A stretch of 62,930 bases of DNA from PKWO01 sp036384915 (GCA_036384915.1 DASVLJ010000054.1:1-62930), one strand, 5' to 3'. Counted from the stretch's first letter, positions 8,341 through 16,472 are shown. Notes: a model not told the origin generated them from the letters alone. Translations and numbers: made by a program.

Positions 8341-10581
8341 TTAGGCTTGTTCAACCAAATCGATAACTCTTGAAATCACTTCGCGTGCGATGAGAACTCC
8401 CGATATATTTTTTTGCAACCGGTCGATCCTCACCGTAAATTCAAATGCTCCCCCTTTTGCTCCCTTTCTCGTGGCATCGTGATTTTCGGAAAATTCCCTT
8501 AGCATCATATCAATTCTCTGATTCACCGTTGCCCGTGCCGCCGACGAGGAATTTCCTTCGACAATGACTTCGTTTGGTCTGAAAGTTACTCCAATAGCAC
8601 ACAAAGAATCTGCATCTTTAGATATCATGATTTGCAACTCGGTCCGCCCAGATCGAGATCGAAGAGTGACAGAATTCGTAGTGTTTGATTTGGTCGGAAC
8701 GCCACCACCTAGGTTAAACTTGATTTGCTCAAGGAACCTAGGTGTCTCATAGCCGTCACTCTTACCTGATTCAAGAGTAATCCTGATTTTTGCAAGCTGC
8801 TCTGACACTTCACGAAAATCCTGAATCCGATCTCTAGGATTTCTTCTTGTGCAGTTGGAAAATAGATCCAGCATTTGTTTAGAGGCTGAAGCATCGTTCC
8901 AATTTCGCCCCAATGCGTCGGAAATCGCGTGGATATTGCTTTCCTGGTCAAATGCCTGTGGATCACGCCCACATACAGCGAAAAAACACAGTTGGCCAAA
9001 CGAATAGGAGTCTACGGTGGCTTGGTGAGCAATTGCTGATCTAGGACTATTAATTTGTTCCGGCGCTGCATAAAAATGCGAGCCGAATCCATCAGCTAGT
9101 CTGGTAACTTGGGTGGCGGCGGAGAACCATGCTAAGTCAAAGTCCGTCAGATACGCAGAATAGGTGTTGACGTCGGATATTTGTATCAGAATGTTTTCCG
9201 GCTTCACATCGCGATGAATAACACCCCTTCCGTGCGCATGTTTCAGTGTTTCGGCAACATCAAGCAACAAAGAGACAATATCTTCAGGATTGAGTGATGA
9301 TCCGGGGTTAAGCGCCCGAACATTTGCCCCCTCTATATACTCCATGAAAAAACCAAATGGTATTTCCGATAGTGCTAGAACCTTGACAATATTTGGATGG
9401 TCGAGTTGGCGCATAGCCTCGTAGCCTCGACGAAAACGTGAAACTTTTTCCGAATCTAATAGATCATGGGAATGATAGGCCTTGAAGCAGATGGGCTTGT
9501 TCCATGGACTTCCTTCAATCTTCCATACGCTCCCGAAGCTGCCCGTCCCTATCCGGTCCCCAACGATTCCGTTCGTCATTACAATGCCAGGTGAAACCGA
9601 GCAGAGTTTACTGTAGAAGTGTAGGCAAGAATCGTATCTTTTTTTGAAATCTTGATCAATCCGAAGATTTGACTGAGAATCAACGCGCCTTCTAAACCAA
9701 TTTAGAATTGGTTCAAAAATCAAACAAGCTGATGAAAATCCAATTCTCTGCCAATGCTCGAAAGAATGATCCGTTGATAGCGCCGAATGAGCATTCGAGA
9801 GTAATTCGTCCGCCTTTGAAATTGCATCCTCTATGGATAATTGATTATTTTTTGCCGGGGACCAGTCGCCGGACTTCGTGACCCCACTGGCTAAGACTAT
9901 TCTTCCCTCCTGGTCGCCGCGCATTACCGGTGTTTGCCTACCCGCGTTCTTCAGGTTGTAAGCAATGTAATCGAACACTGCGTTCAGAGTGACTTCACCA
10001 CTTTGATTGGCAGCTGCACCATCAAGGGCTTCGCACAAGTAATGCGAGAATGCACCATGTACTTTTCCATCATGAATATATTCGTATGCGACTTCGGAGC
10101 CTTTGCACGCTGCAATTAGCGCACGCCCGCTCCCGGCTATGATGTTCAGCTCTGAAGGTTCAAAATCTTCGGTTTCATCTCCAAATCCGCGAATAGATCC
10201 GTCACCACTATGACAACAATCAAGCACGTATAGGACGGTTTGCGAGGGGGTAGTTAATCGATTTGCAGCATTTGCAAGCCAATTTAAGTCTATGCCTTCG
10301 TCATGCTCTTCATAGTCATGCGTTACCAAATAAGTTGCCGCTGGTTTTTTCCAACCATGTCCGGCAAAAAATAAGAGAGCAGTACCCGACTCTTTGAATA
10401 ACCAGTGAATTTCCTCCCGAAGCCTATGTCGCGTTACCTCTTCGTTTTTTAATTGCTTTACTTCGAACTTGCAGTGATCTCCAGAAAGTATATCGAATAG
10501 TCGATTGGCGTCATTTTCGCACCCCTTGAGCGGAGAAGTACGATAATTGTCGATTGAAACAACAAGTGCTTTCTTGTTCAT
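8341..10581 (-). CDS. Caspase-like protease fused to a Ser/Thr protein kinase
   Basis: This 746-residue protein joins two signalling domains. Residues 1-230 are a caspase/metacaspase-like (C14) peptidase with the catalytic dyad in LLFFAGHG (His75) and VLDCCHSG (Cys123), followed by ALIAAC and GAFSHYL. Residues 345-610 are a Hanks-type kinase: glycine loop GTGSFGSV, Lys367 in ICFKAY, catalytic HRDVKPEN (456-463), and DFD (480-482) in place of DFG, then AAPEQ. Residues 610-746 form an unassigned domain. All main catalytic residues appear intact. There is no signal peptide or membrane segment, so it should be cytosolic. G+C is in the mid-40s percent by eye, against about 60 for its neighbours, which suggests transfer. 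AAGGA precedes the ATG. Its role, whether cell death, defence or effector control, is inference. Confidence 0.85.
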   Translation of the reverse strand: MNKKALVVSIDNYRTSPLKGCENDANRLFDILSGDHCKFEVKQLKNEEVTRHRLREEIHWLFKESGTALLFFAGHGWKKPAATYLVTHDYEEHDEGIDLNWLANAANRLTTPSQTVLYVLDCCHSGDGSIRGFGDETEDFEPSELNIIAGSGRALIAACKGSEVAYEYIHDGKVHGAFSHYLCEALDGAAANQSGEVTLNAVFDYIAYNLKNAGRQTPVMRGDQEGRIVLASGVTKSGDWSPAKNNQLSIEDAISKADELLSNAHSALSTDHSFEHWQRIGFSSACLIFEPILNWFRRRVDSQSNLRIDQDFKKRYDSCLHFYSKLCSVSPGIVMTNGIVGDRIGTGSFGSVWKIEGSPWNKPICFKAYHSHDLLDSEKVSRFRRGYEAMRQLDHPNIVKVLALSEIPFGFFMEYIEGANVRALNPGSSLNPEDIVSLLLDVAETLKHAHGRGVIHRDVKPENILIQISDVNTYSAYLTDFDLAWFSAATQVTRLADGFGSHFYAAPEQINSPRSAIAHQATVDSYSFGQLCFFAVCGRDPQAFDQESNIHAISDALGRNWNDASASKQMLDLFSNCTRRNPRDRIQDFREVSEQLAKIRITLESGKSDGYETPRFLEQIKFNLGGGVPTKSNTTNSVTLRSRSGRTELQIMISKDADSLCAIGVTFRPNEVIVEGNSSSAARATVNQRIDMMLREFSENHDATRKGAKGGAFEFTVRIDRLQKNISGVLIAREVISRVIDLVEQA

Positions 10582-10844
10582 TGCGTGGGCTTCCTTTTTG
10601 ATGTTTGCTTTTTAATTTTCTGGTCCATTTGGGTTATTTGTGAGTGACGGGCATCGGCGCGCCAGCTTCAAGCCCGCATCCTCGTTTGATCAATCAATGC
10701 CGCAAAGCGGATTTGCCTGCAAACCAAGGCGCAGCGTGGCTTCCCGTCGATCCAAGTCGGAAAGTGCTTCCGTTTGGCTACAAAAGTTGCCGCAAATCAC
10801 CCACAATAAAGTCAGATGAATCAATTTTCTATAGGCTCCTCGCC
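10582..10844. other. Intergenic region upstream of the caspase-kinase gene
   Basis: This 263-base stretch between the start of the caspase-kinase gene and the end of the toxin gene has no dyad operator of the type seen in the sister promoters. I see no RNA gene and no convincing terminator. Composition shifts from AT-rich next to the kinase gene back to GC-rich. Confidence 0.4.
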
Positions 10845-11684
10845 TCACCAAGGCTGATAATGCCCAGGCTTCTTCTGATCCCAGTAGTCAAGCCCCTTGC
10901 CCTTCTCTCCCCAGCCGTTAGGCAGGTCTTTCGTCAAAAATGTCTTGCTGTCGGCGAGCGTGTCAACTTGCCCCTCGCCAGTGGAATCCGCTTGGGGAAA
11001 GGAAGTCACCTTGAATTTGCTGAACGGTTCCGGCTCGACCAGGTCGATGGAATTCGATTTTGGGTCCCAAACGTGGGCTGAGCAGATGAATTCGGCGGCG
11101 CCGTTGAGCTTGCCGTCCACGTCCCACTCCGAATTGACGGATACGTCGTACATCACGCCGACGTCGTTGTCGATGGCGGCCTTGATCTTGTTCTCGGCGT
11201 AGAGCTTGTGATAGTTGTTTGCCTTGGTGGTGATGGGGAACAGGTTTTCCGCAATGCCCGGCCCGCCCAATTGGCCGTTCATCAGATGGCCGCGCTTCAT
11301 CGATTTGAAGCGCTTGGTGTTTTTCAGGTAATCCATCAAGCCCTGCTGCACGCCGCTGCCGGGGGCGGAGCCGTTGATAGGGGCGCCGGGGTCCAGGAAC
11401 GCGGTGGCGCCGGCGCCGACGACTTCCGTTTTCGACTGGTTGTCGTAGCTGATCGATTTCGTCCTGTATTTCACCACCGACGCGAGCTGCGCCGGCGCAT
11501 TCATGAGGTTGCCCAGCTCGCCCAGTTTCTGCACGCGGGGGCTGTTGTCAGCCAATTTCTGCAGGCGTAGTTGTGTGGCAGCCGCGGGGCGCGCATCGTC
11601 AAATGCCTGTACGGCAACCCTGGCCGGCTTTTGCTTCGCCTGGAGAGGAATATCGGAATGCTCGGGGCTTGAGAATTTGCGCAT
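10845..11684 (-). CDS. Tagged toxin-like protein with nuclease-like His motif
   Basis: The protein has 279 residues. Residues 31-60 (ARPAAATQLRLQKLADNSPR and onward) match the RPxAxxQxKLQxLxDNSPR tag of eCIS-associated toxins. Residues 129-170 show MKRGHLMNGQLGGPG, then ENLFPIT, ANNYH and AENK. This is the H-L-x3-LGGPG-x-x-N-L-x-P pattern of DNA/RNA non-specific endonuclease-type toxins, with His133 as candidate catalytic residue. That is a by-eye fold guess; a nuclease activity is inferred. There is no signal peptide. An AAGG lies 8 bases before the ATG. A truncated copy lies at 13783-14211, about 86% identical over the last 138 residues. No obvious immunity gene follows. Confidence 0.65.
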   Translation of the reverse strand: MRKFSSPEHSDIPLQAKQKPARVAVQAFDDARPAAATQLRLQKLADNSPRVQKLGELGNLMNAPAQLASVVKYRTKSISYDNQSKTEVVGAGATAFLDPGAPINGSAPGSGVQQGLMDYLKNTKRFKSMKRGHLMNGQLGGPGIAENLFPITTKANNYHKLYAENKIKAAIDNDVGVMYDVSVNSEWDVDGKLNGAAEFICSAHVWDPKSNSIDLVEPEPFSKFKVTSFPQADSTGEGQVDTLADSKTFLTKDLPNGWGEKGKGLDYWDQKKPGHYQPW

Positions 11685-11722
11685 TGCGCGACCTTGGCCG
11701 TAGTAGCGTCAACAATGCAACA

Positions 11723-11779
11723 ATGATATAGCGATTTTGCCTTTCTTCAACACTGTAACTACCTGTCAAAGTTGACAGG
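11723..11779 (-). promoter_or_regulatory. Candidate LuxR-type dyad and promoter of the toxin gene
   Basis: CCTGTCAAAGTTGACAGG (11762-11779) is a perfect 8+8 dyad with a 2-base centre and fits the CT-N12-AG form of lux boxes. On the minus strand it is followed by GCAAAATCGCTATATCAT, in which TATCAT (11728 to 11723) can serve as the -10 hexamer and TTGAAG 16 bases upstream as a poor -35. The dyad centre is 47.5 bases from the end of the -10, exactly as in the promoter near 16456. The ATG lies about 78 bases downstream. Confidence 0.6.
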
Positions 11780-11867
11780 GTGCTGCCTTTTTCCGCGCGC
11801 GCTTCATCCACTTCCTCACGGGGCCGCATCCGTAGAAGCATTACCGCAACCGATGCGCAGCAAGCCG

Positions 11868-11970
11868 CCGCCCATCATCGATTTAAAACCGCCATACCCC
11901 TCAAACTGGGCAAACGGCAAGCCCTTCGAGAACAGCCCCCCTGGGCAAAGTCGCACCCAGCGGCGGCGAG
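11868..11970 (-). pseudogene. Relic of the 3' end of an EAL-domain gene
   Basis: These 103 bases match the 3' end of the GGDEF-EAL gene (14201-14306), including its stop codon and the last 30 or so codons, with a 5-base deletion and scattered changes. The rest of the EAL gene is absent, since a different gene begins at 11991. It marks a past tandem copy of an EAL gene followed by a toxin gene. Confidence 0.8.
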
Positions 11971-11990
11971 CTCTGGGCGCAATACACGAG

Positions 11991-13055
11991 CTAGTGTTTC
12001 TTGACAGGGCCTTGTTGCGGCGGCGCCGGCTGGCTTTGCGCTTGCGTCACCGGATCGACGTGGGCGTCCATATGCGTAGCTTGCTGAAGGGCCTCTTGCG
12101 ACACGCGGGTGTTGAGGCCGGCGCTGATTCCCGCATACATGACGGCACTGTCGTTTGCCAGGAGCGCGGCCAGCATATGGTCTGTGGCATCTTTACGGCT
12201 GGCATCGACGGGCAATGCCATTGCGGTTTTCAGAGTCAGCGCGCCGGTTTTGTCGTGCGCATCATGAACGCGAGCTTCCGCCTCATGTGCATCCCTTGCG
12301 GTTGCTTGTTTCAAGGGACTGTCAGATTCCTGCAACCGCGATACGGGCTTGACAATGAACTCACCGGGGCGCACTGGGTCGTCGTGCAATTCGCGGCTGC
12401 CGATCGACACGGATGTATCCAGGCCCTTGCCGTCTTTGACAAGATCGCCCAAAGCTTTGGAGAGGGGAAAAACAACCTCGGGTTTGTCAATGTTCGACAC
12501 GCCAATTTTCTCGACGATATGCCTCCCCGACACGCCCACTATGTTCGGATTTGCGCCTTGGGTAGCCTCGTGCAAAATGGCGGGGAACTCCTGATTGGCC
12601 CAAATGGATTTCGGCGTTACGGCCTGAGTAAGGCCGGCGGTGAAGGGAACTATCACATTGACTTTTGGGTCGCGGGCAACGCTCTGGGCGAACAGGGCGG
12701 AATTGAATGCGAAGAATGCAAGCCTGGAATTGCCTTGGATGTTTTCGTTAATCCATTGGGTGGAACCTCCTTGCAATTGCCAGTCGCCGAAACTTTTGGT
12801 GTTTTCTCGTAAAAATGTTTCTCTCGCATCAAAATTTTTCGTTCCACCAGAGTTGAACACGGCATCCGTCTTGCCATGCATTGGAGAAAAGGAACGCTTC
12901 CTGATTTCTTCCAATTCGGCGATGGCCCTCTCCTCTGCCATCGCAGGAGCCAAACCGCCCAGCTGATGCTCAGCGACTCTGCCGACGAGGGCATTCATTG
13001 CTGCATTGCGTACAATTGGATTGTTAAACTGAGAGATAAATCTGGATATTGGCAT
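11991..13055 (-). CDS. Effector-like protein of unknown function
   Basis: The 354-residue protein has no recognised family, signal peptide or membrane segment. The N-terminus is helical (FISQFNNPIVRNAAMNALVG). The middle contains NSRLAFFAFNSALFAQSVA and VNVIVPFTAGLTQAVTP, and the tail is proline/glutamine-rich and low in complexity (QAQSQPAPPQQGPVKKH). It lacks the DNSPR tag of its neighbours. It follows a small gene (13068) by 12 bases and is probably cotranscribed with it, the arrangement expected of an effector with a chaperone or a toxin with an immunity partner. The start at 13055 has only a weak ribosome-binding site. Confidence 0.55.
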   Translation of the reverse strand: MPISRFISQFNNPIVRNAAMNALVGRVAEHQLGGLAPAMAEERAIAELEEIRKRSFSPMHGKTDAVFNSGGTKNFDARETFLRENTKSFGDWQLQGGSTQWINENIQGNSRLAFFAFNSALFAQSVARDPKVNVIVPFTAGLTQAVTPKSIWANQEFPAILHEATQGANPNIVGVSGRHIVEKIGVSNIDKPEVVFPLSKALGDLVKDGKGLDTSVSIGSRELHDDPVRPGEFIVKPVSRLQESDSPLKQATARDAHEAEARVHDAHDKTGALTLKTAMALPVDASRKDATDHMLAALLANDSAVMYAGISAGLNTRVSQEALQQATHMDAHVDPVTQAQSQPAPPQQGPVKKH

Positions 13056-13067
13056 GATGTCTAATTA

Positions 13068-13484
13068 TCAGTTCATATCGAAAAAAGTCATGGCGGATTC
13101 ATCAAGCACAACATTTACAGGCAGATGGGTCGGCACCTTCTGATAAAGATGGTTATTTTCCAGTGCCGACGCCAGCGTGTTGGCGAGATTGTTTTTCTCG
13201 TCTTTGGTCATTTTTTCGATAAATGAGAAATCCAGGGTCGGATCGTGCAGGGGGGCCAAAATGATAGAGGTTGGCGCGTCCGAAGATTTATCAAAAAATA
13301 CAGGAAACATGAATTTCCTGTCTTCAGAGGCGTGGCGCATGGTGCAAACAAACAAATAAAGGTCCTCTTGATAGATGCCCTTGTAAATGATCTTTACGCC
13401 TGCTTCATTGACCAAGCAGGGGTCAAGAATCAGGCCGCCTGGCGCAAATGAACTAGGCCTAGATTCTTCTTTGTACGTCCACAT
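13068..13484 (-). CDS. Small protein, possible chaperone or immunity partner
   Basis: The 138-residue soluble, slightly acidic protein is of unknown family. It contains a hydrophobic beta-rich core (LYLFVCTMR, FMFPVFF, TSIILAPL) and a helical stretch, and ends in MTFFDMN. Size and position 12 bases upstream of the effector-like gene at 11991 suggest a dedicated chaperone or immunity protein; this is inference. The start is set at 13484 rather than 13490 because GAGAGG lies directly against the first ATG but 6 bases before the second. Composition is AT-richer than in the housekeeping genes. Confidence 0.5.
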   Translation of the reverse strand: MWTYKEESRPSSFAPGGLILDPCLVNEAGVKIIYKGIYQEDLYLFVCTMRHASEDRKFMFPVFFDKSSDAPTSIILAPLHDPTLDFSFIEKMTKDEKNNLANTLASALENNHLYQKVPTHLPVNVVLDESAMTFFDMN

Positions 13485-13782
13485 TTTCATCCTCTCGAAT
13501 CGATCGCGGGTTATTTACTTTTACTTTTAACTATTTCCAAAGGGAAACGCAGTCTCGCCGAAACTTTGCGTCAGCGTGTTATGCCTGTTTTTTCCTCTTT
13601 TGGCAACTATTTTACAGGATTGATTTAACACATCATGTTGATGCAAGACTTATTGGGGCAGCCTCGACTTAAGAGACCAATCCGCCCTACATTCTCACAG
13701 GAAACTCGCTTTCTTTATGACACCGATTTTTCTTTCACAACATGCCCTATCCCCATGGAAAATTTCCGAAAAGCATCTCTCC
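13485..13782. other. AT-richer intergenic stretch in the island
   Basis: This 298-base stretch lies between the small-partner gene start and the end of the truncated toxin copy. It should hold the promoter for the 13484/13055 pair. There is no CT-N12-AG dyad and no open frame that looks real. Confidence 0.4.
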
Positions 13783-14211
13783 TCACCAAGGCTGATAATG
13801 CCCCGGCTTCTTCTGATCCCAGTGGTCAAGGCCCTTGCCCTTCTCTCCCCAGCCGGTAGGCAGGTCTTTCGTCAAAAACGTCTTGCTGTCCGCAATCACG
13901 TCGATTTTCCCGTCGCCCGTGGAGCCGGCCTCCGGCAAGGAAATCACCTTGAATTTGCTGAACGGTTCAGGCTCGACCAGATCGATGGCGTCAGATTTCG
14001 GGTCCCATACGTAGGCTGAGCAGATGAATTCGGCGGCGCCGTTGAGCTTGCCATCGACATCCCATTCCGAAGTGACGGTTACGTCGTAGATCACGCCGAT
14101 GTCGTTGTCGATGGCTGCCTTGATTTTGTTCTCGGCGTAGAGCTTGTGGCAGTTGTTTGCCCTGGTGGTGATGGGGAACAGGTTTTCCGCGATGCCCGGG
14201 CCGCCCATCAT
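13783..14211 (-). pseudogene. Truncated copy of the tagged toxin, fused to the EAL gene end
   Basis: The open frame encodes 142 residues. From the third codon it matches residues 140-279 of the toxin at 10845-11684 with roughly 20 substitutions, but it lacks the N-terminal tag and the RGHLMNGQL part of the nuclease-like motif, so it should be inactive as a nuclease. Its ATG (14211-14209) overlaps the TGA of the EAL gene in an ATGA arrangement, so it could be translated by coupling. The breakpoint lies in CCGCCCA, a 7-base sequence present both in the intact toxin gene (11263-11269) and at the EAL relic (11868-11874). Confidence 0.8.
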
Positions 14212-16301
14212 CGATTTAAAACCGCCGCAAGATACTCCTCAAACTGGGTAAACGGCAAGCCCTTCGAAAACAGGAACCCCTGGGCAAAGTCGCACCCAGC
14301 GGCGGCGAGGATGTCGCGTTGCGCCTTCGTCTCCACGCCTTCTGCGATCACCCGCAGGCCCAGCTTGTGCGCCATGGCGATGATGGCTTCGCACAGTGCG
14401 CGGTCTTGCGCCCGCGTTTCGAGGTTGCTGACGAAGAGCCTGTCGATCTTGATGAAGTCGATGTCGAACTTGTTGAGGTAGGCGAGCGAGGAATAGCCGG
14501 TGCCGAAATCGTCCAGCGAGACCTGGATGCCGGCGTCGCGGAAGGCGAGAAGCTTGTCGTTGACCTCGGGCGTGACGTCGAGCAGCAGGCCTTCCGTAAT
14601 TTCGATGACGATGCTTTGGGGCGACAATCCAAGGGCATCCATATGGCGAAACCAGGAGGATGTCAGCGAGCGGTCGTTCTGGAATTGGGCCGGCGATACG
14701 TTGACGCCGATCTGAAAGTCCGGATTGAACTTTTGCCGCAACCGATTCACTTGCTCTGTCGCTCGTTCAAAGACCCAGTTTCCCAGTTCGAGTATCATGC
14801 CGCTCGATTCGGCCAGCGGAATGAATTCGGCGGGGCTCACCTGGCCGCGCGTGGGGTGCTGCCAGCGGATCAAGGCTTCGGCCTTGCGTATGTCGCCTGT
14901 GGCCAGATCGACGATGGGTTGCAGGTGGAGTTCGAACTGGTTGCGCGAGAGCGCCTCGCGCAAGTCGTTGGTCAGGCGCATCTTCGCGGTGGCCGCCTCT
15001 TGCAGCGACCTGGTGAAGAAGCTGAAGCGGTTGCGCCCTTCGCTCTTTGCCGCATACATAGCCTGGTCCGCGTGCCGCACCAGTTCTTCGATGGTGGTGC
15101 CGTCTTGCGGGCACATCACGATGCCGATGCTGGCGGAAATGAATGCCATCTCCGTGCCGAGGGTGAACTGGCCTGTCAGGCTTTCGATAATGCGCCTGGC
15201 CATGAGGCTGACATCGTCCTGGCTCGCGGGGTTGGAAAGGATGACGGCGAATTCGTCCCCGCCCATTCTGGCGGAGAGCCTTGAGGCGCCGGCGCATTTT
15301 CCGATGCGGTGCGCCACTTCGATGAGCATCCGGTCGCCGATGTCATGGCCGAGGGCGTCGTTGATTTCCTTGAACCGGTCCAGGTCGATCCAGAGCAGCG
15401 CCAGGCTTTGCCCCGTCTTGCCGGCGCTATCGATCTCTTCCTGCAGCCTGCTGTAAAACAGGTGGCGGTTGGGCAGCCTGGTCAGGGCATCGAAATTTGC
15501 CTGATCCCAGATCAGCGCTTCCGCATGTTTGCGCTCCGTGATGTCGGAGAACAAGACCACGCGGCGGGAGACGGCGCCGGCGTCGTCGCGGACGGTGTCG
15601 ACGTTGACTTGCAAGGCGATCAATTCGCCGTTCTTGCGGGTATCCCACAGTTCGCCCTGCCAATGCCCGCATTCGCCCAACTGGCGCCACATGTCGCGGT
15701 AGAAGCCTTCCGGCTGCCTTCCTGAAGTCAGCACCTTCGTGCTCTTTCCTATCACCTCGCCCGCTTCGTAGCCGGTCAGGCGGGTGAAGGCTTCGTTGAT
15801 GTCCAGGATTTTGGTTTCGGCGTCGGTCACCATCATCGCTTCCGAGCTGTGCTGATACACCAGGGCTGCCACGCGCAGGGCTTCTTCGGCGCGCTTTCTT
15901 TCCGTCACTTCCACGAGGGAAAACACGAGATATTCGATTTCGCCGCGGGCATCGAGCACGGGCACCAGGGTCCAGTCCCAGTAGGTGACGCCGCGTTCCG
16001 GCTGATCGGGAAATTCAAATGCCCGGGTGAATGTTACGAAAGGCCGCTTGGTGCGCACCACCTCGTCGAAAATCAATTTCGTGTCCGACGGGTACATCTC
16101 AAAATGGTTGCGTCCGGCAAATTCGCTGATGTCGCGTTTGCATGCCTTCGCATAGGCTTCATTGACCCGAACGAAGTTGTAATCGCGATCGAGCAGCACC
16201 AGGCAACTCACGCTGTGGTTAAAGAAGGTGTTGGCGAGTTCAAGCTGCCTGAGGGTGTCTTGGTCGCCTGGCGCAAGCAGACTTTCAGCAGCTGAGGTCA
16301 T
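14208..16301 (-). CDS. PAS-PAS-GGDEF-EAL cyclic-di-GMP signalling protein
   Basis: The protein of about 697 residues has two PAS domains (LVLLDRDYNFVRVNEAYAKA and MMVTDAETKILDINEAFTRL), then a GGDEF domain with intact SARMGGDEFAV, then an EAL domain with EALIRW, NVSP and DDFGTGYSSLAYL. Both catalytic domains look complete, so it may make or break c-di-GMP; which dominates cannot be told. No membrane segment is present, so sensing is probably cytosolic through PAS. The ATG at 16301 is preferred because AGGAACC lies 7 bases upstream; the frame extends to a TTG at 16361. The truncated toxin is directly downstream in an ATGA overlap. Confidence 0.9.
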   Translation of the reverse strand: MTSAAESLLAPGDQDTLRQLELANTFFNHSVSCLVLLDRDYNFVRVNEAYAKACKRDISEFAGRNHFEMYPSDTKLIFDEVVRTKRPFVTFTRAFEFPDQPERGVTYWDWTLVPVLDARGEIEYLVFSLVEVTERKRAEEALRVAALVYQHSSEAMMVTDAETKILDINEAFTRLTGYEAGEVIGKSTKVLTSGRQPEGFYRDMWRQLGECGHWQGELWDTRKNGELIALQVNVDTVRDDAGAVSRRVVLFSDITERKHAEALIWDQANFDALTRLPNRHLFYSRLQEEIDSAGKTGQSLALLWIDLDRFKEINDALGHDIGDRMLIEVAHRIGKCAGASRLSARMGGDEFAVILSNPASQDDVSLMARRIIESLTGQFTLGTEMAFISASIGIVMCPQDGTTIEELVRHADQAMYAAKSEGRNRFSFFTRSLQEAATAKMRLTNDLREALSRNQFELHLQPIVDLATGDIRKAEALIRWQHPTRGQVSPAEFIPLAESSGMILELGNWVFERATEQVNRLRQKFNPDFQIGVNVSPAQFQNDRSLTSSWFRHMDALGLSPQSIVIEITEGLLLDVTPEVNDKLLAFRDAGIQVSLDDFGTGYSSLAYLNKFDIDFIKIDRLFVSNLETRAQDRALCEAIIAMAHKLGLRVIAEGVETKAQRDILAAAGCDFAQGFLFSKGLPFTQFEEYLAAVLNR

Positions 16302-16408
16302 GAATGTGGGTTCCTGATTGAGTTCGCAATGTTTGCCAACAAAGACTGTGTCGGCTTTCAAGAACGAGGTGTCATGCGCGAAGACGCTTCGTTCCCATCG
16401 TCTATCTA

Positions 16409-16464
16409 ATCATATAGCGATTTTGCTCCGGCCTGCCGCAGGTGCCGTCTGTCAACTTTGACAG
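16409..16464 (-). promoter_or_regulatory. Candidate LuxR-type dyad and promoter of the GGDEF-EAL gene
   Basis: CTGTCAACTTTGACAG (16449-16464) is a perfect 7+7 dyad of CT-N12-AG form. On the minus strand it is followed by GCAAAATCGCTATATGAT, in which TATGAT (16414 to 16409) is a good -10 with no good -35. The centre is 47.5 bases from the end of the -10, the same as at the toxin promoter near 11770. The dyad sits just past the end of the ParA-like gene. Confidence 0.6.
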
Positions 16465-16472
16465 GTAGGCGC

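Noticed and set aside
10644..11081. A 145-codon plus-strand open frame over the toxin gene end
   Set aside because: Overlaps the well-supported toxin frame on the other strand and has no start signal or family.
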